Assembly (NCBI RefSeq): GCF_002920535.1
Contig: NZ_PQSS01000001.1
Coordinates: 224,233 to 288,232, forward strand
Direction: 5' to 3'
DNA from: Streptomyces sp. Ru71
Lineage (GTDB): Bacteria; Actinomycetota; Actinomycetes; Streptomycetales; Streptomycetaceae
DNA: 64,000 bases
Both the position numbers and the translations under genes were made by a program. Below are positions 30,226 through 38,585 of the stretch, one piece after another; position 1 is the stretch's first letter; each line of letters begins with the position of its first letter. The notes beneath the pieces are model-generated. The model ran no database searches. It was given only the letters and a program-made list of their open reading frames with translations, and was not told the origin of the DNA.

Positions 30226-31422
30226 CTAGGCCATCGCCTCCGGCGGTGCCGAGAAGGTGAAGGCGTCGAAGCCGGGCGCCGGGGCGTCGCCGTCCGGGGC
30301 CGCCGAGGGGTCCGCACCCGTGTCCGGGGCCGCCCCGCCCGCGAGGTCGAACGCCACCGCCCCGAAGTCCTGCCCGGAGCAGTGGGGCGTGTCCGTCTGC
30401 TGCATCGCCGATGACTGCTGATCCGTGGATGTGGTCTGGTCCTGCTGCTGCGGCTGCCCGGGTGCCGTCGACGGCGGATCGGTGGACGTGGGTTCGCCGA
30501 TGACGGGAATGCCGTCCACCCGGTCGCCGGCCTCTTCCCGTATGCCCGCGTCCGCGGCGCCGCCCCCGTCGAGCGCGGGTGGCGGCAAGGGCGTACCCGC
30601 GTCGGGCACGCCGACGTCCTGACCGCCGCCGGATATCTCCTCCCCGTCACCGCCACCCTCGCCGCCTGGTACGACGTGGCCGTGACCGTGGCTTCCGTGG
30701 CCGTCGACGGCCGGAGCAGGCGCCGGAGCCGGCGACCCGGGTGAGGGCTGGGGTGTCGTGTCGTCGTGGGGATGGTGCCCGTCTCCGGGGTGTCCCGGGT
30801 GTGCCTGCGAGGAGTCCGAGGCTCCCTTGCCCCAGGGATAGGGATCCTTGCCGCTCCAGTCGGGTGTGTGGGGCTGGGGCTCGCCCTTCACGGGCGGCAA
30901 CTTGTCATGGTGGTCGGGTGCCACGCCCGGCGTCTCCGGAGGGCCCTGGTGCCCGTGCGTGCCGGAGTGCCCGTGCGTGCCGGAGTGCCCGTGCCCGTGT
31001 TCATGTGCGTTCCCGGCACCCGAGTGCCCGCCCGGGGAGTCCCCTTGGTGTGCCTGTCCCTGTCCGTGTCCGTGGCCATGGCCCTGGCCGTGTTCGTGTC
31101 CGTGATGGCCGTGCCCGTGCTGCCCGTCCGCATGCTGCCCGTGTCCGACGTGCTGCCCCGGACCGGCCCCCGCGTCCGTGCTCGTCCCGGCGTCGGAACC
31201 GGCCGCACCGTCGCCGCCGCCGCCACCGCTCCTGTCCCCGTTCCCGGTCTCCGGTGGAGTCCGCCCCGGACCCGGCGGTACGGCGCCAGGCGGTCGCGTG
31301 CCCCCGGGAGTGTGGCCCGGGCTCGGTGCGAACCGGCGCCCTTGCCCCGTCGCCCCCGTGCCGCCGCCACCCCGCGTCGCCGGCCGGCCGGTCCTGCGGA
31401 AGATGTGCCAGCCTCCGCCCAT
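30226..31422 (-). CDS. Hypothetical protein with a long His/Gly-rich low-complexity region
   Basis: A 398-residue protein of unknown family. The first ~70 residues are Gly/Arg/Pro-rich. About residues 95-170 form a run of HG, HGHG and GQGHG units, including two copies of HSGTHG, well suited to bind zinc, nickel or copper. The rest is Pro/Asp/Gly/Gln-rich and disordered, ending FDAFTFSAPPEAMA. GGGAG lies just before the chosen ATG (MGGGWHIFRR). There is no signal peptide. Overlapping open frames on the plus strand are shadows of this low-complexity sequence. Confidence 0.6.
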   Translation of the reverse strand: MGGGWHIFRRTGRPATRGGGGTGATGQGRRFAPSPGHTPGGTRPPGAVPPGPGRTPPETGNGDRSGGGGGDGAAGSDAGTSTDAGAGPGQHVGHGQHADGQHGHGHHGHEHGQGHGHGHGQGQAHQGDSPGGHSGAGNAHEHGHGHSGTHGHSGTHGHQGPPETPGVAPDHHDKLPPVKGEPQPHTPDWSGKDPYPWGKGASDSSQAHPGHPGDGHHPHDDTTPQPSPGSPAPAPAPAVDGHGSHGHGHVVPGGEGGGDGEEISGGGQDVGVPDAGTPLPPPALDGGGAADAGIREEAGDRVDGIPVIGEPTSTDPPSTAPGQPQQQDQTTSTDQQSSAMQQTDTPHCSGQDFGAVAFDLAGGAAPDTGADPSAAPDGDAPAPGFDAFTFSAPPEAMA

Positions 31423-31632
31423 CACTCCCACCCCCAATGGCGTACGACACCTCCACCCGCCCGCGATTGTTCCCCGCCCCGACAACCCTGTCACCAGGCG
31501 CAATCGCGTTCCCGCGCGCGCCCTCCGTGTGACCCCGCGCGCCCATGGCGGAGCCCTGCGGGCGGCGCGACGATGCCGCGTGCGTGAGCCGCACGGTCAC
31601 GCGGCAGCCTGTGCTGGGTGACGGGGGTCGAC

Positions 31633-32217
31633 ATGGCGAGCGGAACGGGACCGTCACCCGGGGACGGGCGGGGGCCGGGAGCACGCAGCGCGCTGTTCTG
31701 GCCGGGACTCCTGGTGTGCGGACTCGGCGCCATACTCCTCGCGACGGGCATCGACGATCGCGTCACCGACGGCCGCTCGTCCCTGTGGTCGAACGCCCCG
31801 GACCCCTCCGTTCCCTGGCTCGACGCGGCCCTGCGCGGAGAGGGGCCGCCCTGGCCGCAGCCCGGTGCGCCCCTGGCCTGGCTCGACCTGGTGCTGCTGG
31901 GCGCCTTCAGCCTCAACACGGGTCTCGTGCTCTGCCACCGGGTGGTGCGGCCGGGGCCGGGCGATCTGTGGGGCCGGCTGCTGCACACCGTCTCCCAGGC
32001 CGTACTGGCCGTCGGGATGATCAAGTTCGTGCACTTCGGCGACTGGATGAGCCGGCCACACCCGGCCGGGTCGCCGCCCGTCGACGACACGCAGGCCTAC
32101 ACCGCCCTCGGGGTGTGCCTCGTAGCCGGGCTGATCGGACTGGCCGGCTACGGCCTGTGCGGAATCATGCCGCTGATCAGGGCCGAGGTGAGCGTCGCCG
32201 AGAGAAGCAGCGGGTGA
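31633..32217 (+). CDS. Small polytopic membrane protein
   Basis: A 194-residue protein with about four hydrophobic segments (ALFWPGLLVCGLGAILLATG, LAWLDLVLLGAFSLNTGLVL, LHTVSQAVLAVGMIKFV, YTALGVCLVAGLIGLAGYG). No family was recognised. The ATG at 31633 has a G-rich tract upstream; a GTG at 31618 in frame is an alternative. The TPR/PH-like gene follows 43 bp later on the same strand, so the two are probably one operon of envelope proteins. Confidence 0.65.
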   Translation: MASGTGPSPGDGRGPGARSALFWPGLLVCGLGAILLATGIDDRVTDGRSSLWSNAPDPSVPWLDAALRGEGPPWPQPGAPLAWLDLVLLGAFSLNTGLVLCHRVVRPGPGDLWGRLLHTVSQAVLAVGMIKFVHFGDWMSRPHPAGSPPVDDTQAYTALGVCLVAGLIGLAGYGLCGIMPLIRAEVSVAERSSG

Positions 32218-32260
32218 CCGGGGACCGCGCTCGCGGCGCCGGCGCGAGAAGGGGGACGGG

Positions 32261-33292
32261 ATGAGCGTGAACGATCCGACGTCCGGCGGCACACCGGACG
32301 ACGAGGCCGGACTGTACGCGCAGGCCGGCGACCTGCATCGCCGGGGCCGGCCCGACGAGGCGCTCCCGCTGCTGCAGCGCCTCCTCCAGCGGTCACCGGA
32401 GGACGTCGCCGCACGCTTCGCGCTCGCCGTCTGCCTGACCGACCTGGGGCGGGCGCCCGAGGCGCAGGCGAACCTCCGGCGCGTCCTGGACAGCGAGCCG
32501 CGTCACTATCTGGCCGCCTACCGTCTCGGCCGGATCCTGCAGGCCGAGGGCGCGTTGGGGGAGGCCGCCGAGGTCTATCGGCGGGTCCTGGCGGTCACCG
32601 ACTACCAGGACACCAGGGCCCGGCTGCGTGAGTGCGAGGCCGCCCCGGCAGGCCCGCAACCCCTCGTGCCCCCGGCCGGGCCCGGCAGTGGTGCACCGCC
32701 CTTGGTCGGGCCCGCGCTCACGCCGGGCCCGCCGACCTTGCGGGCCCGGGTGGACTCCCACCGGGTGGCTGACCGCGGCCACGTCGTCCGGTCGGTCCGC
32801 CTCAGGGCCCGCCATCTCCTCCCTTCACTGCTGAAGCACCTGCTGGTCGCCGTGGCGCTCGCCGCGCTTCTGTTCGTCGCCGGAGAGAGCCTGCGGATCC
32901 CCATGGGCGTCCGCATGCTCGGAGTGCTCGCCCTCCTGGCCGTCGTGGCCCAGATCCTGGCGTTCCCCCTGGTGGCGTACGTCAAGGCGCGTACGAACGG
33001 TGCGGACTTCTACGAGTACGGCGTCGACGTGAAGGCCGGGTTCGTCCGGCGGCGTGTCCAGTTCGTCTGGTACTACCAGATCGTCGAATCACCCAGCTAT
33101 GTGCGTACGTTCGGCACGTATCTCACCAACACCGCCTCACTGGGCCTGCGGTACAACGAGGCGGGCGCCTCGTCCACGAAGTACGTCGAACTCCCTGGTG
33201 TCGGCACGCCCGACGACGTGCGGGAGATCGGCCGATACGTGGAATCGCGCATCTTCCCCGAGCGGCACGTCATCCGCGGACCGTGGACCTGA
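32261..33292 (+). CDS. TPR protein with transmembrane hairpin and PH-like C-terminal domain
   Basis: A 343-residue protein. Residues about 15-125 hold three tetratricopeptide repeats (AGDLHRRGRPDEALPLLQRLL, FALAVCLTDLGRAPEAQANLRRVL, YRLGRILQAEGALGEAAEVYRRVL). Two membrane spans follow (about 190-245). The C-terminus (FYEYGVDVKAGFVRRRVQFVWYYQI) looks like a bacterial PH-like (bPH2) fold. The architecture suggests a membrane scaffold. A GGGG-rich site precedes the ATG. The stop lies 27 bp from the convergent dioxygenase. Confidence 0.8.
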   Translation: MSVNDPTSGGTPDDEAGLYAQAGDLHRRGRPDEALPLLQRLLQRSPEDVAARFALAVCLTDLGRAPEAQANLRRVLDSEPRHYLAAYRLGRILQAEGALGEAAEVYRRVLAVTDYQDTRARLRECEAAPAGPQPLVPPAGPGSGAPPLVGPALTPGPPTLRARVDSHRVADRGHVVRSVRLRARHLLPSLLKHLLVAVALAALLFVAGESLRIPMGVRMLGVLALLAVVAQILAFPLVAYVKARTNGADFYEYGVDVKAGFVRRRVQFVWYYQIVESPSYVRTFGTYLTNTASLGLRYNEAGASSTKYVELPGVGTPDDVREIGRYVESRIFPERHVIRGPWT

Positions 33293-33319
33293 GCTGTCAC
33301 CAGGCGCCGGACCGCTCGC

Positions 33320-34177
33320 TCACGCCGCCTGCCACAGCGCCGGTACCGCCGGCGGCTCCCAGCCCGGCTGAGAAGTGTGCGGCTGGAGGCAGACGTAGGC
33401 GCGGCCGGCGTACGTGACCCGGTCCCCCGACCGGTACGTGACGCCCACGGCCCAGCTCCCACCCGGCGGGGTGGGGCCGGGGCCCGGGTCCTGCGGAACG
33501 TCGAGGACGAAGTCGAACGCCGCCTCCCGGCCGCCGCCCGCGTCGCGCACGCTCATCAGCAGCCGCGGATCGAAGATCGTGTCGGTGTTGTTGCGCGGCT
33601 CGTTCGGGAAGTACAGCTGCGTGGTCAACACCGGTCGGCCGGGAGCCTGCAGCTTGACGTGGAGATGGCGAGTGCGCCCCGGGTACAGGCCCGGCACGAT
33701 GGTGGTGAGCGCGAAGGAGCCGCGGGAGTCGGTGAACTGGTGCCCGCGCAGCCTGAATCCGGTGTTGTCGTAGGCGCCGCCCGCGTCGGCCTGCCAGAAG
33801 TCCAGCAGGACGCCGGTCAGGGGGAGGCAGGCGCGGCCGAAGACATAGCCGGTCACGGTGAGCGGGGTGCCGGGCAGACCGGGTTCCAGGAGGCTGGTGC
33901 GCTGCGGTGAGTTCGGTTTGAAGTAGGGGCCTTCTATCTGCTCCGGGGTGGGGTCGTCGCCGTCGTCGCAGGACGGGGTGAGGTGTGGTGCGGTGCCGCT
34001 CGCGGCCGAGGCGCGGGCCAGGGCCGGACCGCCGGCCAGGGCGACGGGGATGGCGGCGGTGGCCGCGAGTGCCGCCCGCAGCACCGTCTTGCGGCGGACG
34101 AGCCGGGGAGAGTCCGGTTCGCGGTCGGTGCCGTGGTCGTCCCGGCCCGCGCCGTGCGTATTGCCTGCTCCGTCCAT
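33320..34177 (-). CDS. Secreted intradiol ring-cleavage dioxygenase with chitin-binding module
   Basis: A 285-residue exported Fe(III) dioxygenase that opens catechol-type rings between the hydroxyls. A twin-arginine signal (RRKTVL at 28-33 plus a hydrophobic stretch) directs export. The catalytic domain contains IEGPYFKPNSP, LLDFWQADAGGAYDNTG and RTRHLHVKL, the places for the Tyr/Tyr/His/His iron ligands. After a Pro/Gly linker, residues about 240-285 are a CBM5/12 module (YRSGDRVTYAGRAYVCLQ, QPGWEPP). This matches the described secreted Streptomyces dioxygenases proposed to act on lignin-derived catechols. GGAGGAG precedes the ATG. Confidence 0.9.
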   Translation of the reverse strand: MDGAGNTHGAGRDDHGTDREPDSPRLVRRKTVLRAALAATAAIPVALAGGPALARASAASGTAPHLTPSCDDGDDPTPEQIEGPYFKPNSPQRTSLLEPGLPGTPLTVTGYVFGRACLPLTGVLLDFWQADAGGAYDNTGFRLRGHQFTDSRGSFALTTIVPGLYPGRTRHLHVKLQAPGRPVLTTQLYFPNEPRNNTDTIFDPRLLMSVRDAGGGREAAFDFVLDVPQDPGPGPTPPGGSWAVGVTYRSGDRVTYAGRAYVCLQPHTSQPGWEPPAVPALWQAA

Positions 34178-34210
34178 GTCTCCTCCTGTGGGGCGTGGTG
34201 GGCACCGAAA

Positions 34211-35149
34211 CTAGGCGGGCGCGGGCGGGGCTTCGAGGGACTGATGGTGGCGGCTGTGGTGTTTTCGGAAGGCTCCGGGGCTGCTGCCGGTCTCGCGCCG
34301 GAAGAACCGGCCGAAGTAGGCCGGGTCGCTGAAGCCGGTACGGGCCGCGACCTGTCGTACCGACAACTGCGTGTGCACCAGCAGCTGTTGAGCCAAGTAC
34401 ACACGCGCCTCGATGAGTAGCCGCCCGGGTGGACGGCCGGTGGCGGTCCGCACCGCCTGGGTGAGGTATCCCGGCGTGACTCCCAGCCGGCCGGCGCACT
34501 CCTGCACGGTCCACCCCGCCGCCTCGGATCGGGAGATCAGCCGGGCGAACGCCTCGGCCACCGCGGCCGTACGGCCCTGGGCGCGCGGCTCGGTGCCCTC
34601 GCCGGTGCGGTGCGGGAGCCGGGCGGCACGCACGACGAGCACATGGAGCAGGGACCGCAGGACGCTCTCGTGCCCCGGCGCACGCTCCCTGAGTTCCGCG
34701 ACCAGTTCGGCGATCAGGCACCCGATCGACCGGTCGTGCTCGGGGTCCAGGCCGAACCGGCACCGCGCCCCGAGTTCCCGCAGCACCTCGCGGTCGCCGG
34801 GGTGGTCCACCAGGAAGTCGTCGGTGAACAGCACGAGCGACCCCTCGGGGCCCCGGCCGCCCTCCCAGTGGTGCACCTGACCGGGCAGGATCACCGCCAG
34901 CTGCGGGGGACGCACCGGCCACCGGGTGAGATCGACGACGTGGGTGCCCGAACCGGCGCGGATGTGCACGATCTCGTAGAAGGTGTGCCGGTGCGGCCGG
35001 TCCCACCGGGACAGCGGTCCCACCTCCTCGAAGGAGCCCGCGGCACAGGGCGGGGCGCCGGGTCCGGCCACCTCCAGCCGGTGCAGCGGCACGTCCCCCG
35101 CGCCGCAGGGCAGTCCGGGAGCTCCCGGCAGGACGGTGGTGCTGCGCAT
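34211..35149 (-). CDS. AraC-family transcriptional regulator
   Basis: A 312-residue regulator with an N-terminal cupin sensor (RPHRHTFYEIVHIRAGSGTHVVD, then LPGQVHHWEGG) and a C-terminal AraC DNA-binding domain with two helix-turn-helix units (ECAGRLGVTPGYLTQAVRTATG and SVRQVAARTGFSDPAYFGRFFR). The ATG is set by GAGGAG eight bases upstream. It lies 33 bp upstream of the dioxygenase on the same strand and is divergent from a LysR gene, so it probably controls the dioxygenase in response to an aromatic compound. Confidence 0.9.
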   Translation of the reverse strand: MRSTTVLPGAPGLPCGAGDVPLHRLEVAGPGAPPCAAGSFEEVGPLSRWDRPHRHTFYEIVHIRAGSGTHVVDLTRWPVRPPQLAVILPGQVHHWEGGRGPEGSLVLFTDDFLVDHPGDREVLRELGARCRFGLDPEHDRSIGCLIAELVAELRERAPGHESVLRSLLHVLVVRAARLPHRTGEGTEPRAQGRTAAVAEAFARLISRSEAAGWTVQECAGRLGVTPGYLTQAVRTATGRPPGRLLIEARVYLAQQLLVHTQLSVRQVAARTGFSDPAYFGRFFRRETGSSPGAFRKHHSRHHQSLEAPPAPA

Positions 35150-35254
35150 CGGTCGCACTCCTCTCGGGGACACCGGTCGGTCGGGCACATCCGTTCCCAC
35201 CCTGGTCCGTACCAACCCCTTGCCCCTCGCCCTACGGCACCGCAAGCTCCCCTC

Positions 35255-36253
35255 ATGGAGCTGGAGTTGCGGCATCTGAAGACCATCCGGGCCATCGCGG
35301 ACGCGGGCAGCCTGACCAGAGCGGCCACGGTGCTCGGGCTGGCCCAGCCCGCCCTCAGCGCGCAGCTGAGACGCATCGAACGGGCCCTGGGCGGCGCGCT
35401 GTTCGAGCGTGGCCGGCACGGCGTACGGACCACCGCCCTCGGCGAGCTGGTCCTGGAACGCACCCGGATCGTGCTGCCCGCGGTGAGTGAACTCCAGCGG
35501 GAGGCGGCCCGGTTCGCCCGGACCCAACGGGACGGGGAGCGGCTGCGGCTCGGGGGAACGCACGGACCGCTGCTGGGCGCGCTGGTGGACCGGCTGGCCG
35601 AGGCCGCACCCGGCACCGCCGTGACCACCTGTGCCTCCTGGTCGGAGCGGGAACTCGCGCAGCAACTGGCCGAAGGGCGCCTGGACTTCGTGCTGGCCGG
35701 CACCTGCGGCTCGGCCCCGCCGCCGGACTGCCCCGACCTCGTCTGGGAGGAGATCGCCGTCGACCCCGTCTTCGTGATGCTCGCGGACGGTCACCGGCTG
35801 GCCCGCGTGCGGGAGATCGACCTGGCCGCGCTCGCCGACGAGGAGTGGGCGTGCGTCCCCGGTGACGGATGTTTCGCGGACTGCTTCACCGCGGCCTGCG
35901 CCCGGGCCGGCTTCACGCCCCGGCGCATGTACGAGACGGACACCGCGTCCTGCGTGCACCTCGTCCAAGTGGGCCGGGCGGTGGGCCTGTGCCGGGCCAC
36001 CTTTCCGCCGACGCCCGGGCTCACCGTCCGCCCGCTCACCGGCACGCCCCTGATGTGGCGGCATCTGCTGGGCTGGCATCCGGCAGCACAGCGGCCGGAC
36101 ACCGCGGCCACGGTGCTGGCTCAGGCCCGCGAGGCGCACGCGGACGCGGCGGCGCGCAGCGCCGGCCACACGCGCCGGCTCGCGCAGCGCCGTCCGGCAC
36201 CGGACGCCGTGTCACACCCGGTGCCCGGGGCGGCTCCCGGCGGGGTTCCATAA
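35255..36253 (+). CDS. LysR-family transcriptional regulator
   Basis: A 332-residue regulator with a standard N-terminal winged helix (LRHLKTIRAIADAGSLTRAATVLGLAQPALSAQLRRIERALGGALFERGRHG) and a periplasmic-binding-like effector domain. The ATG at 35255 matches the family N-terminus, although no good ribosome binding site precedes it. It is divergent from the AraC gene and 92 bp before the streptogrisin-like protease. Its target is not clear; the AraC/LysR gap and the protease are candidates. Confidence 0.9.
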   Translation: MELELRHLKTIRAIADAGSLTRAATVLGLAQPALSAQLRRIERALGGALFERGRHGVRTTALGELVLERTRIVLPAVSELQREAARFARTQRDGERLRLGGTHGPLLGALVDRLAEAAPGTAVTTCASWSERELAQQLAEGRLDFVLAGTCGSAPPPDCPDLVWEEIAVDPVFVMLADGHRLARVREIDLAALADEEWACVPGDGCFADCFTAACARAGFTPRRMYETDTASCVHLVQVGRAVGLCRATFPPTPGLTVRPLTGTPLMWRHLLGWHPAAQRPDTAATVLAQAREAHADAAARSAGHTRRLAQRRPAPDAVSHPVPGAAPGGVP

Positions 36254-36345
36254 CGCGGGGGCAGGGGGTCGGCTGATGTCTTACGGGCCGTGGCAGGTCC
36301 TCCCTACGGTGTCGGCACTCCCACCGAATCCGAGGAGACCTCCCC

Positions 36346-37704
36346 ATGCTCCAACGACACCTCAGGGCCGCGTGTGCCGCAGCGGCGGCGGCCGGTGCCC
36401 TGCTCGCGGCCGGGCTCAGCGGCTCCGCGAGCGCCCAGCCGTCCCACTCCTCCGCCGTGCCGACGGCGGCCGAGAGCCTGCGCACCGCCGCGGCGCCGCC
36501 CGGCCTCCTCGCCGCGCTCCGACGCGACCTCGGGCTGAACCGGCAGCAGGCGGACCGCCGCCTGGCCAACGAGGCCGAGGCCGGCGCCACCGCGGGCCGG
36601 CTGCGCGCCGCCGTGGGCGCGCACTTCGCGGGCGCCTGGGTGAGCGGCACCCTGTCGGACACGCTGACCGTGGCCACGACGGACCCGGCCGACGCGCCCG
36701 TCATCCGGGCGCGGGGCGCCGACGCGGTCGTCGTGGACCACTCCCTGGCGGCGCTGGACGCGGCCAAGGCACGCCTGGACCGGGCCTCCGCGCACCACGG
36801 CAGCACGGACACGCCGGTCTGGTACGTCGACGCACGCACCAACACGCTGGTGGTGCAGGCGACACGGGCGGACGCCGCCCGCTCCCTGCTCGCCGCGGCC
36901 GGCGTCGACGCCTCCCTCACCAGGATCGTGCGGTCCACCGAGCACCCCCGCCCGCTCTACGACCTGCGGGGCGGCGACGCCTACTACATCGACAACAGCA
37001 GCCGCTGCTCGATCGGTTTCCCGGTGACCCGGGGCACCCAGCAGGGATTCGCCACGGCCGGCCACTGCGGACGGGCCGGCAGCGGCACCACCGGCTCCAA
37101 CCGGGTCGCGCAGGGCACCTTCCAGGCGTCGGTCTTCCCCGGCAACGACATGGCCTGGGTGGCCACGAACGCCAACTGGACGGCGACGCCGTACGTCAAC
37201 GGCTCCAGCGCGCAGGTCGCGGGATCCGCGCAGGCCACGGTGGGTGCCTCCGTGTGCCGCTCCGGCTCCACGACGGGCTGGCACTGCGGCACGGTGCAGC
37301 AGCTCAACTCCAGCGTGACGTACCAGGAGGGCACCGTCGCCGGCGTCACCCGCACCTCGGTGTGCGCGGAACCGGGCGACTCGGGCGGCTCGTTCATCTC
37401 CGGCAGCCAGGCACAGGGCGTCACCTCGGGCGGCTCCGGCAACTGCACGAGTGGCGGTACGACCTACTTCCAGCCGATCAACCCGATCCTCCAGAACTAC
37501 GGCCTCACCCTGAAGACCAGCGCGTCCGGCCCCGGGGACCCGGGCGACCCCGGTGATCCGGGCGGCACCTGGTCGGCGGGCACCGTCTACCAGGCGGGCG
37601 ACACGGTGACGTACGGCGGTGCCACCTATCGCTGTCTGCAGAGCCACCAGGCCCAGCCCGGCTGGGAGCCGCCGAACACGCCGGCGCTGTGGCAGCGGGT
37701 GTGA
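36346..37704 (+). CDS. Streptogrisin-C-like secreted serine protease with chitin-binding module
   Basis: A 452-residue S1 (alpha-lytic protease type) pre-pro-enzyme. The signal peptide ends near residue 30 (SGSASA), and the propeptide runs to about 205. The mature domain has triad residues H240 (TAGHCG), D268 (GNDMAWV) and S346 (GDSGGSF), with cysteines for the usual disulfides. A GDPGDPGDPGG linker joins a C-terminal CBM5/12 module (YQAGDTVTYGGATYRCLQ, QPGWEPPNTPALW), as in streptogrisin C. GAGGAG lies upstream of the ATG. The module closely resembles that of the dioxygenase 2.2 kb away. Confidence 0.94.
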   Translation: MLQRHLRAACAAAAAAGALLAAGLSGSASAQPSHSSAVPTAAESLRTAAAPPGLLAALRRDLGLNRQQADRRLANEAEAGATAGRLRAAVGAHFAGAWVSGTLSDTLTVATTDPADAPVIRARGADAVVVDHSLAALDAAKARLDRASAHHGSTDTPVWYVDARTNTLVVQATRADAARSLLAAAGVDASLTRIVRSTEHPRPLYDLRGGDAYYIDNSSRCSIGFPVTRGTQQGFATAGHCGRAGSGTTGSNRVAQGTFQASVFPGNDMAWVATNANWTATPYVNGSSAQVAGSAQATVGASVCRSGSTTGWHCGTVQQLNSSVTYQEGTVAGVTRTSVCAEPGDSGGSFISGSQAQGVTSGGSGNCTSGGTTYFQPINPILQNYGLTLKTSASGPGDPGDPGDPGGTWSAGTVYQAGDTVTYGGATYRCLQSHQAQPGWEPPNTPALWQRV

Positions 37705-37732
37705 GCGGCGGCATCCGGCGAGCGGCTCGCAG

Positions 37733-38257
37733 TCACCACCAGTAGGCGGGGTACCGAGGTGCGTGTTTCGGCAGCCCGGCGATGGTTCCGGCGCTGACCA
37801 GCAGCAGCGTGGCGGTGAGCAGAAGGGGGAGGAAACGGAGCGGGGCGGGTGACTGGAGGACGACGATGACGGCCGTGGCCGCGGCCGGGGAGTGCGGCGT
37901 CCTGGTGATCATCATGGTGCCCAGGGCGAGGCCGCCTGCCAGTGCCGCGGCCCAGGTCGAGCTTCCGCAGGTGGCCAGCACCAGGTAGCCGCCGAGGGCG
38001 GACAGCAGGTGGCCGCCGATCAGGCTGCGCGGTTGCGCGAGAGGCAGCTGCGGAGTGCTGTGCACCAGGGCGGCGCTGGCCGCGAGGGGCGGGATGAACA
38101 GCGGTTCGTGCAGGACAGCGCCTATCGCCGCCAACAGCAGCAGTACGGAGACGGCGGACGTCGTGGCATGAACGGTGTGGCGGCGTCCGGCAGGGGCTGG
38201 AGCGCGTCCGGCGAGCAGGCGCCGGGCAGCCGGGCGTGTGGTGGTGTCGGAACTCAC
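37733..38257 (-). CDS. HPP-family integral membrane protein
   Basis: A 174-residue membrane protein with four predicted spans. It has the HPP-type segment LHEPLFIPPLAASAALVHSTPQLPLAQPRSLIGGHLLSALGG followed by an ALGTMMITRTPHSPAAATA stretch, both typical of the family. Some HPP proteins in other bacteria and plastids are implicated in nitrite transport, but function here is unknown. The GTG at 38257 gives a normal family length; the longer upstream frame is arginine/proline-rich and unsupported. It is convergent with the streptogrisin-like gene. Confidence 0.78.
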   Translation of the reverse strand: MSSDTTTRPAARRLLAGRAPAPAGRRHTVHATTSAVSVLLLLAAIGAVLHEPLFIPPLAASAALVHSTPQLPLAQPRSLIGGHLLSALGGYLVLATCGSSTWAAALAGGLALGTMMITRTPHSPAAATAVIVVLQSPAPLRFLPLLLTATLLLVSAGTIAGLPKHAPRYPAYWW

Positions 38258-38585
38258 GTGTCTCTCGGGACCTGGGGTCGTGCTGAATGCGGGGAAGGGC
38301 GGAACGGTCCCGTGCTGATGTGCAACGCGCCCCGTGATCGACGTGGGCTGACCTTGCGCCGATCTTCCGATGGGGGCGGCGCAGTCCTGGACCCTATCCA
38401 ACCATGGACACGTGGCGGGCCTGCGAGCGGCCCCTGGGGCATCGACATGCCCGCTCCGGGGGGCGGCGGGTCGGTCGTCGCTGCGCGCACCTTGTGGGCA
38501 CTTCGCGAGCGACGAGGCAGGCGTCCGGTCGACGCCGTCTCTCCGGTGGCCTGGGATGAGGGCGAGCAACGGATTCGGGAGAGGG
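38258..38585. other. Gap without a supported gene
   Basis: This 328-bp stretch lies between the HPP start and the end of the orphan sugar-binding gene (both minus strand). Open frames here are arginine-rich or proline-rich and have no family resemblance. It should contain the HPP promoter and the terminator of the binding-protein gene, but I see no convincing stem-loop or hexamers. Confidence 0.3.

Noticed and set aside
30579..31532. Plus-strand frames over the His-rich gene.
   Set aside because: They are Arg/Pro/Ser or Val/Pro repeats mirrored from the low-complexity minus-strand coding region and have poor starts.
35218..35250. CTTGC...GCAAG inverted repeat upstream of the LysR start as an operator.
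   Set aside because: Arms are only five bases with an 18-base spacer and lack a T-N11-A core, so it is within chance for this composition.
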